Shown here: one piece after another, positions 17,498 through 24,320 of the stretch | How the letters are laid out: each line of letters begins with the position of its first letter | How positions within the stretch are numbered: the stretch's first letter is position 1 | Assembly: GCA_947624935.1 (NCBI GenBank) | Contig: CANQML010000004.1 | Coordinates: 1-50,006 of the forward strand | Direction of reading: 5' to 3' | From: Candidatus Gastranaerophilales bacterium | Lineage (GTDB): Bacteria; Cyanobacteriota; Vampirovibrionia; Gastranaerophilales; Gastranaerophilaceae | Length of the DNA: 50,006 bases | The notes under the pieces: generated by a model | What the model saw: only the letters and a program-made list of their open reading frames with translations | Told to the model about the DNA's origin: nothing | The model's database searches: none | Program-made: the position numbers and the translations under genes

Positions 17498-18475
17498 TTG
17501 ATTATGAATACCATCATAGTTTTGGTTGAAAGTTTTATCAGGTTTATATTTACAATAGATATAAGTAAAACCCATAGGCACATAAAATTAACTTTATTCG
17601 GCTTTAAATTTAATATTTTGCATAAAGAATATTCAAATGAAAAAAAACAGTTAAAAGATTATAGTAATTCTACAAACATCCGGGATATTCCACCTGCGAC
17701 CGGTTCATTAAGGGTGATACAAATGGCAAATTATAATTTGTTAAAATATTTTGATAGCATTTGTAAAGAATATAATATCACCTATTGGTTAGACTTTGGA
17801 ACTTTGTTAGGTTCTGTTCGCCACAGAGGTTTTATTCCTTGGGATGATGATATTGATGTTGGAATGATGAGAAAAGATTATGAAAAATTTATAGAGTTAT
17901 TTTCTAACGGATTTGAAAAATATCCTGAATTTGAAATTGTTTATGAAAATAATCACCGAGACATGTGCTTTATTAAGTTAAAGTGTAAACAATCAGAAAA
18001 TATTTGTATTGACATTTTCCCATACGAAAAATATCATTCTAAATTAGATGAAAAAGGCAAAAAAGAATTATCCGATTGCATTACAAATATTATAAAATTA
18101 AAGAAGAAATTTAAAACAATAAATGATATTCGCACACATTTTAAGACTGTTACAAATGAAAAAATATTAAAAAATCAGCAAATTAATACCGATACCCCTG
18201 CAATATTTATGGGGATAGATTTCCCGCACAAGTGGGATAATAAGGTTTATGATTGGAATACCATATTCCCTTTGCGTACAACTGTATTTGAGGGAAGCGA
18301 ATTTCCTGCACCGCAAAATCCGGAAATTGTTTTAAAGAGTATTTATGGCGATTTTATGACCTTTCCGGAAGATACTTATCCTGAGCATACAGCATATTTG
18401 TTATTAGATGCTGACGAAAGAAAATTTTTAGAGGAATTTGCAAATGAAACGAGTAATAACGTACGGAACTTATGA
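17498..18475 (+). CDS. LicD-family phosphotransferase
   Basis: LLKYFDSICKEYNITYWLDFGTLLGSVRHRGFIPWDDDIDVGMMRKDYEKF. Confidence 0.9.
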   Translation: MIMNTIIVLVESFIRFIFTIDISKTHRHIKLTLFGFKFNILHKEYSNEKKQLKDYSNSTNIRDIPPATGSLRVIQMANYNLLKYFDSICKEYNITYWLDFGTLLGSVRHRGFIPWDDDIDVGMMRKDYEKFIELFSNGFEKYPEFEIVYENNHRDMCFIKLKCKQSENICIDIFPYEKYHSKLDEKGKKELSDCITNIIKLKKKFKTINDIRTHFKTVTNEKILKNQQINTDTPAIFMGIDFPHKWDNKVYDWNTIFPLRTTVFEGSEFPAPQNPEIVLKSIYGDFMTFPEDTYPEHTAYLLLDADERKFLEEFANETSNNVRNL

Positions 18476-18839
18476 TATATTACATTACGGACATGTGAAT
18501 TTGCTAAAAAGAGCAAAAAATCTTGGCGATTACTTAATAGTAGGTTTGTCAAGTGATGAATTTAATGAGATAAAAAACAAAAAATCTTACTATACTTACA
18601 AACAGCGGGAACTTATACTTGAATCTTGCAGGTATGTAGATTTAGTTATTCCAGAAAACAATTGGGAACAAAAAATTGATGATATTAAAAAATATCAAGT
18701 CGATATTTTTGTTATGGGTGATGATTGGAATGGCAAATTTGATTATTTAAAAGATTATTGTGAAGTGATTTATCTTCCGCGTACTCCTGAAATTTCAAGC
18801 AAAAAAGTAAAAAATCATTTAAAACATAATAATTTATAA
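18444..18839 (+). CDS. tagD: Glycerol-3-phosphate cytidylyltransferase-like nucleotidyltransferase
   Basis: MKRVITYGTYDILHYGHVNLLKRAKNLGDYLIVGLSSDEFN..VMGDDWNGKFDYL..VIYLPRTPEISSKKVK. Confidence 0.92.
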   Translation: MKRVITYGTYDILHYGHVNLLKRAKNLGDYLIVGLSSDEFNEIKNKKSYYTYKQRELILESCRYVDLVIPENNWEQKIDDIKKYQVDIFVMGDDWNGKFDYLKDYCEVIYLPRTPEISSKKVKNHLKHNNL

Positions 18840-18892
18840 TATTCGTCAATTAGAACAACAACTGATTTTCAGGATATAAATTGTTGGGTAAA

Positions 18893-19864
18893 TTACAAAT
18901 TATCCAGCACTACTGATAAATATTGTTTGTAGTATGACTTAAAAGCATGTGGCTTTTTGATTTTTACACTTGTTCCCCACTTAAAAAGTTCATAGCATAT
19001 TGCCTGAGTTCCGCCCGATGTAAATTTGACTTCAATATTACCATTTTCAAGCTGTTTGATTTTTTGTGTCGGGTGAAAATGATAATTCAAAACATCGTCC
19101 GCTACCCTTTTATCAAATTCTAGCGTGATATTCAGCGGTTCTTCTTGGTATATTGAAAACGATTTATTACAATATTCCTGCAATGAAAATTTTTCGTCTT
19201 TGTCAAAATATTCATCAAGGATTTCAATATCTGTCATTTTATTGATTTTATAAAGCCTCAAATCATTTACATACTCATTAAACCCGACAAGATAGTATTT
19301 ATCTGAAATTATCATGCCATAAGGATTTAAAGTAATTGTGCGGTTTCCTTTATCTGTGAGGTAATCAAACTTGATTTTTTTAAATGCGAGCATTGCACAT
19401 CTAAGTAATTCCATTGTTTTAGGGTCTGCTTTTACTCTTGAATACTGCCTAACCGCAAAGCCTTCAGACTCTATAACGGCTTCAATATCGGTTTCTAAGG
19501 CTCGTGCGTTTTTTTGAGGTGTCAGAGCCTTTATTTTTAATATCAATTCTTCAAGCTGTTTTTTCTTGTTTTCATCATTTGATAAACCTTTCAGATATTC
19601 CAAATTTGCAAAATCGTCTACGGAAAAAGAAATAAGTGAGTTCATTGTGCCTTTTGCAAAACGCCAGCGTTTTTTCTTGTCGGAAGTTGGCACTTCTTCG
19701 ATTTTTTCGGGGAACATATCAAAAAGTAATGTTTTCATTCTTTCAGCCGAGCGCCTTGAACATTCAAAATGTTCTTGGATATCGTCAATACAAAGCCCTG
19801 TGAAGCTGTTTTGAAACATCATTGCAAGTTCTATTATCTGTTCTGCTTTATTTAATCGTGACAT
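18893..19864 (-). CDS. WYL-domain transcriptional regulator, cassette 2
   Basis: Nearly colinear with the 9099-10082 product: shared ELAMMFQNSF.GLCI.DIQEHFECSRRSAERMKTLLFDMFPEKIEEV and NPYGMIISDKYYLVGFNEYVNDLRLYKINKM. Confidence 0.9.
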   Translation of the reverse strand: MSRLNKAEQIIELAMMFQNSFTGLCIDDIQEHFECSRRSAERMKTLLFDMFPEKIEEVPTSDKKKRWRFAKGTMNSLISFSVDDFANLEYLKGLSNDENKKKQLEELILKIKALTPQKNARALETDIEAVIESEGFAVRQYSRVKADPKTMELLRCAMLAFKKIKFDYLTDKGNRTITLNPYGMIISDKYYLVGFNEYVNDLRLYKINKMTDIEILDEYFDKDEKFSLQEYCNKSFSIYQEEPLNITLEFDKRVADDVLNYHFHPTQKIKQLENGNIEVKFTSGGTQAICYELFKWGTSVKIKKPHAFKSYYKQYLSVVLDNL

Positions 19865-19899
19865 TTTTACCTTTATATTAAAAATTCTGAATTTTGTTT

Positions 19900-20733
19900 T
19901 TAATTTTTGTTATAACCAAAAGTTCTGCTGCATAGAGTTTCTTTCCACCAAGATTCTCTACCTAAAATAATTTTATCATCGACTTTTGCATTATAATTTT
20001 CAAGAATTGAATACTGAAAATATTGTTTTACATAATTAAATCCTTTTTCAACAACTAGTACTTTCAAGTCTTCATTTCCTCCATGACCACTAGATACATA
20101 ATTCTGCCACCTTTGTAAGAGCATTCCGTTTTCACTTGTTGCTGATCCAACATATAGCTTTCCGGTATATGTATCAGTTATTAAATATACAGCTTTTTGA
20201 TTTTTTAAAGCAGCAATCCAATCTTTTTTATTTCTATTGATTATAGTTTCCAGTTGGAAATAGCTTAATCTCACTTTGTCATAACCGGGGAAATCTTCAC
20301 CATCAAATTGTGTAGGTAAAACTTGATTAATAGTTAATTTACAATAAATGTCATTGTAATAACGGCATTGGGTTTGATGTTTCTTATGGTAATTTACAAT
20401 TACTCTTCCGAAATATTCTTTGTATTCTTCAAGTTCTTCTCCTGAATAGTTAACCGCATTTTTAACATCAAATTCTTCTGTAACTTTTTTTATTGTAGTC
20501 AATAACCATTTATCATCTGTAAGTTTTAAGAAACAAATTGCTATATCACCTATGTTAAAATATCTTTTAACTTTTCTCCAAAATAGCCAGTTATTATTAA
20601 TTTCATTTGGATTCGCTTTATATAATTCCATTGGATTATCATATCCGTTATATTGGTTAAATCTTACTTTTGCTTTTTCTCCACATTTATTTTTTAATAA
20701 ATGCAATAAATTTTCTAATAAAATTTCTTTCAT
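19900..20733 (-). CDS. GIY-YIG-type nuclease domain protein, cassette 2 nuclease
   Basis: AVYLITDTYTGKLYVGSATSENGMLLQRWQNYVSSGHGGNEDL..FQYSILENY..ESWWKETLCSRTFGYN: GIY-YIG variant (VYLI...LYVG) in the C-terminal third. Confidence 0.75.
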   Translation of the reverse strand: MKEILLENLLHLLKNKCGEKAKVRFNQYNGYDNPMELYKANPNEINNNWLFWRKVKRYFNIGDIAICFLKLTDDKWLLTTIKKVTEEFDVKNAVNYSGEELEEYKEYFGRVIVNYHKKHQTQCRYYNDIYCKLTINQVLPTQFDGEDFPGYDKVRLSYFQLETIINRNKKDWIAALKNQKAVYLITDTYTGKLYVGSATSENGMLLQRWQNYVSSGHGGNEDLKVLVVEKGFNYVKQYFQYSILENYNAKVDDKIILGRESWWKETLCSRTFGYNKN

Positions 20734-20768
20734 TTTTTCCCTGATTTTTTTATTTTCCTAACATTTTT

Positions 20769-20817
20769 ATTTTACCACAAATCTACGTCATATTTTGACA
20801 TGGGTTTGAGTGATAAT
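20769..20817. promoter_or_regulatory. Shared cassette promoter site D, bidirectional
   Basis: CGTCA-TATTT-TGACA at 20786-20800. Plus: TGACA-N11-GATAAT (20812-20817) to DnaB2. Minus: TGACG-N11-TAAAAT (20774-20769) to the GIY-YIG gene. Confidence 0.6.
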
Positions 20818-20836
20818 AAAAATAGGAGGAAAAATC

Positions 20837-21667
20837 ATGATAGAAAAAGAATTATTGGAAAAAGTTAAAACTCAAATTTTTGAACCGCAAGAACCTGAGT
20901 TTCAAACAGGTTTTAGAGATTTGGATTTATTATTGGCAAGTATCGAACAATCAAGCATAATAACAATCGGGGGAAGACCTGCTATGGGTAAAACCTCGTT
21001 TGCGGTTTCTGTTATGTTAAAGTTTTTGGAACAGAATAAAAAATGTCTATACTTTTCTTTGAGAAGAAGCAAGGGTTACTTTATAAAAAGGATTATTCCG
21101 ACTATTGCCGAAGTTGATTTTTCAAGATTAAAAAATAATATGGAACTTAATGAAAAAGAAAAAATCTCGGCTGCTTTTGATAAATTATCAAATTTCGATT
21201 TGACAATTATTGATGACGCAAAAAAAATCGAGGCGATAAAAGAAAAAATTGAGATTGAAAAGCCTGAAATTGTATTTATTGATTATCTGCAATTATTTGA
21301 TACGGCGTCAAAAAAGCAAAGAAATGATGCAATAGAAGATATAATGCGAAGTTTAAAAGAGATTGCAAAAGAAAATAATTGTATAATTTTTGTCCTATCT
21401 CAATTGTCAAGAGCCTTGGAAAGTCGATGTGATAAACGACCAATGCTTTGTGATTTGAGAGATTCTGGCGCAATTGAAACGGTGTCAGATATAGTTTTAT
21501 TTATATATAGAGAAGAATATTATGATATAAGAAATGCTGAAAAAAGAGGTCAAGCTGAAATTATTGTCGCTAAAAATAATTATGGACCAACATACACATT
21601 CGAACTTTTATTTAGAGCATCAATTATGAAATTTTTGGAGCCGATTAGAGTTTATGATTTTGAATAA
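20837..21667 (+). CDS. Stand-alone DnaB-like RecA-fold ATPase, cassette 2 (altered catalytic motif H1a)
   Basis: FQTGFRDLDLLLA..IITIGGRPAMGKTSFAV..CLYFSLRRSKG..IVFIDYLQLF..IIFVLSQLSRALESRCDKRPMLCDLRDSGAIETVSDIVLFIYR. ATG at 20837 with aggagg. Confidence 0.88.
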   Translation: MIEKELLEKVKTQIFEPQEPEFQTGFRDLDLLLASIEQSSIITIGGRPAMGKTSFAVSVMLKFLEQNKKCLYFSLRRSKGYFIKRIIPTIAEVDFSRLKNNMELNEKEKISAAFDKLSNFDLTIIDDAKKIEAIKEKIEIEKPEIVFIDYLQLFDTASKKQRNDAIEDIMRSLKEIAKENNCIIFVLSQLSRALESRCDKRPMLCDLRDSGAIETVSDIVLFIYREEYYDIRNAEKRGQAEIIVAKNNYGPTYTFELLFRASIMKFLEPIRVYDFE

Positions 21668-22505
21668 AAATAAAATTTACATAACAAAAGAATTTTATTA
21701 TACGGTTAAATTTATAAAAAACCGCATAATATATGTTCCAAACGATGAATTAAAAAAAGCGCAAAGATTTTTCTTAAACGCTATAAAATGGGTATATCCA
21801 TATAAAATAAATGTACTTGAGTGTGCCAAAATCCACTCGGGCAAAAAATGGATTTTAAAAATGGATATAAAAGATTTTTTTAATTCCGTACCTTACAAAT
21901 CTATTGAGGAAGTTATTAAAAAGGTTTGTTTAAGATTAAATAAAAGCGAAAAATATTCTGAATATTTGTCACTTGTTACGGTTAATTCAAAACTCCCGAC
22001 AGGCGCACCGACTTCAAGCCACATAGCAAATGCCTGTTTTTTACCCGTTGATAATTACATACAGGCTTTATGCAACGCTTATGGTGTCGATTACACAAGA
22101 TATGTTGATGATTTGACTTTTTCATCATATAGTCGAGAAACCCTTAAAAATATTGAAAACGAAGTAAAAGAAATATTGAATTTTTATGGCTATAAAACAA
22201 ATCAAAAAAAGACAAAATACATATCCGATAATAAACGGCAAAATATTTTAGGGCTTGTGGTAAATGATTATAAAGTGAGATTGGATAAAGATTTTAAGCG
22301 AAAAATCAGAGCAATACTCCATAGTTATTATGTTTTTAATAGCAGCAGCAAAGATATCAAACATCTTGCCTGGGATGAGAAAAGAGAACAAAGCCTTAAA
22401 GGCTATCTATCATACATAAAACACACAGATGCGGCATTTTATAATCAATTAAAAGAATATTCAAAAAAGCTGGAAAGTAAATATTGCGTTAAAATTTACC
22501 CCTAA
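21654..22505 (+). CDS. Retron-like reverse transcriptase, cassette 2
   Basis: KKWILKMDIKDFFNSVP..KLPTGAPTSSHIANACFLPVDNYI..VDYTRYVDDLTFSS..KTKYISDNKRQNILGLVVNDYKVRLDKDFKRKIRAILHS; overlaps the DnaB2 stop by 14 nt. Confidence 0.93.
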   Translation: MILNKNKIYITKEFYYTVKFIKNRIIYVPNDELKKAQRFFLNAIKWVYPYKINVLECAKIHSGKKWILKMDIKDFFNSVPYKSIEEVIKKVCLRLNKSEKYSEYLSLVTVNSKLPTGAPTSSHIANACFLPVDNYIQALCNAYGVDYTRYVDDLTFSSYSRETLKNIENEVKEILNFYGYKTNQKKTKYISDNKRQNILGLVVNDYKVRLDKDFKRKIRAILHSYYVFNSSSKDIKHLAWDEKREQSLKGYLSYIKHTDAAFYNQLKEYSKKLESKYCVKIYP

Positions 22506-22620
22506 AATCAAGAAACCGACCTATAAGGTCGGGCTTGAACTTTTACGTTCACGAGCGCAAGCGAAGTGAACTGCGTTGTGTTTTGTGTATTTACCGTGGC
22601 TTGGCGAATCGCCTGCCTGT
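22505..22620 (-). ncRNA. Putative small structured RNA, cassette 2 (three hairpins, intrinsic terminator); strand inferred
   Basis: Minus promoter TGACG-N11-TATAAT (22648-22627), predicted +1 ~22620. Hairpins (plus): GGC-tt-GGCG-AAT-CGCC-t-GCC (22598-22617); GTTCAC/GTGAAC (22548-22571); CCGACCT-ATA-AGGTCGG (22517-22533), followed on the minus strand by TTTCTTGATTTT. Confidence 0.55.
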
Positions 22621-22643
22621 ATAATTATTATAAAATAGTTATA

Positions 22644-22658
22644 CGTCAATTTGTGACA
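22644..22658 (-). promoter_or_regulatory. Shared cassette promoter site E, reading into the structured RNA
   Basis: Plus CGTCA-ATTTG-TGACA; minus TGTCACAAATTGACG-N11(tataactattt)-TATAAT. Confidence 0.55.
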
Positions 22659-22836
22659 TAAAATAAATGATAAAATTTACCCTATAAATTTTTGCACTGT
22701 TGAAGAAATATTAAAAAAATATGGAAACAAATAATTATTTGGAAAATCTTTATAAAAAATAGCTCTATTCAGCTGAAATTGATTTAAAAACAGCGCTTGA
22801 TGCTTTATATTATTACAAAAACCTATCTTTATTGCC

Positions 22837-23100
22837 TTAAATTTCAAACACAATATCTGCCACATCGATAATTTCTTTTTGATTGCTTGCAACAATATAT
22901 TGCCTATTTCTTGATTTTTCTTTTAAGCCTTTTGCGTATTCAACCAAACTGTTATGGTCTAAATCATGCCCGCAATCATCAATAAATTCCGCGTCTAAGT
23001 TTTGTTCTTTAAGATAATTCAATAATCTTGTTTTGCCCGAACCGTTTGCACCTGTAATAACATTTAGATTCGGTGATAATTCTTCAATAATGTTTTTCAT
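22837..23100 (-). CDS. Short ABC/SMC-type ATPase remnant
   Basis: MKNIIEELSPNLNVITGANGSGKTRLLNYLKEQNL..RQYIVASNQKEIIDVADIVFEI: Walker A (GANGSGKT) then a short C-terminal segment; only 87 aa, too short for a full ATPase. Confidence 0.5.
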   Translation of the reverse strand: MKNIIEELSPNLNVITGANGSGKTRLLNYLKEQNLDAEFIDDCGHDLDHNSLVEYAKGLKEKSRNRQYIVASNQKEIIDVADIVFEI

Positions 23101-23423
23101 AGTTTTGCTCCTTTATAATCTTCTATGTGCCTATCATCACTGCACTCTATCTCTATTTTTAATAAAATAAGACTTATAATTAAACCAATGCCTTTATGGT
23201 CTATATTTTTTAATCTGTAATTAAACTCAAAACCTAAAGACAAGTAACCACAATCAAAAGACGGGCGATAAAGCGATACCATTATTTTTAAACTGACATG
23301 TTTTGTTATTTTCATAAGAATAACTAAAGAATGTATTGTTTTTGCGTAATTCACACTCAGCCATTTTGTTTTTATAAGTTTTACAATAGCTACGTTGTTT
23401 GATTTTATATCATTTGATAACAT
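23097..23423 (-). CDS. Hypothetical protein overlapping the ATPase-like ORF
   Basis: 108 aa ORF, stop overlaps start of the 22837-23100 ORF; aaaaggaaa upstream. Confidence 0.45.
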   Translation of the reverse strand: MLSNDIKSNNVAIVKLIKTKWLSVNYAKTIHSLVILMKITKHVSLKIMVSLYRPSFDCGYLSLGFEFNYRLKNIDHKGIGLIISLILLKIEIECSDDRHIEDYKGAKL

Positions 23424-23451
23424 TGTTTCCTTTTAATTTTATAATGCCACA

Positions 23452-23468
23452 CACCCATGCCAATTTGT
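23452..23468 (-). promoter_or_regulatory. Degenerate shared cassette operator site F
   Basis: cacacacccatgCCAATTTGTGACAtac is alignable to site A (cacacacatgcgtCAATTTATGACGtc), same position relative to a minus-strand gene. Confidence 0.4.
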
Positions 23469-23552
23469 GACATACCAAACAACTTTTTATGATTGATTGC
23501 TTTTACATTATTTTAGCCTTTTCAATTGATATAGTATTATACATTAACACTT

Positions 23553-23822
23553 TTAAATAATGTATACATCTGTAATTTTTTCGTATAACTCTAGCACAAA
23601 AAGTTCCAATGTCGTACATTGGGGTAGTTTTTTAAACACAAGCAAGACCGTCCAACCTGTGTAATTATAGCGTAATATTTTGGCATTTCGGAAAATCCAC
23701 AGATAATCCCCCCCATAAAAACCATTTCTAAAAAAATTGTGAGAACTTGAATATTTCCAATCTTTTAAGAAGTGACCATATTTTATCGTAATGTATGAGT
23801 TGATGGGTGACAATTGATTCAC
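23553..23822 (-). CDS. Hypothetical protein
   Basis: 89 aa ORF only; no recognised domain. Confidence 0.25.
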   Translation of the reverse strand: MNQLSPINSYITIKYGHFLKDWKYSSSHNFFRNGFYGGDYLWIFRNAKILRYNYTGWTVLLVFKKLPQCTTLELFVLELYEKITDVYII

Positions 23823-23855
23823 CCATCATACTTTCTCTACTAAAAAATAAATGAT

Positions 23856-24320
23856 CTATTTCACTGCTTTAGCAATTTGCTCTGTTATATCTTCTCCGCC
23901 ATATAGTACGCTTGATTTAGTGATTACTATATCATACCCGTTTAATTTAGCGTGATTTGCTATGGTATCTGATATACTTTTATCTATAGCAGAAAGCTTT
24001 TGTGCGTATTCTTTAGCAATTAATTCTTTTTTTCGGGCTAATTCGGCATCATATTTTTTTAATAATTTCTGCTTATTTTCTTCCGTTGATTGCTTTTTAA
24101 TATCGGCATTTACTGTTTCTAACCATTTTGAAAGCTCTTGTGCTTTTTTTGTTTGTTCATTTTTAAGAGCTTTAACTTGTGCCGATTTTGCTACAACCGA
24201 CTGAATATCAACCACCGCAATTTTTTGTGCGGAAATATCGGACATTGCAAAATTGTTTGCTCCGATTGCTATTCCTAAAACTAAACAGGCAATTGCCGTT
24301 ACTTTTGTGTCAATTTTCAT
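23856..24320 (-). CDS. OmpH/Skp-like periplasmic chaperone
   Basis: Signal-like N terminus, KIAVVDIQSVVAKSAQVKALKNEQTKKAQELSKWLETVNADIKK..NGYDIVITKSSVLYGGEDITEQI. Confidence 0.85.
   Translation of the reverse strand: MKIDTKVTAIACLVLGIAIGANNFAMSDISAQKIAVVDIQSVVAKSAQVKALKNEQTKKAQELSKWLETVNADIKKQSTEENKQKLLKKYDAELARKKELIAKEYAQKLSAIDKSISDTIANHAKLNGYDIVITKSSVLYGGEDITEQIAKAVK

Noticed and set aside
12704-22505. Diversity-generating retroelement interpretation of the RTs
   Set aside because: No template/variable repeat pair with A-specific mutations and no Avd-like gene noticed. RT motifs look retron-like.
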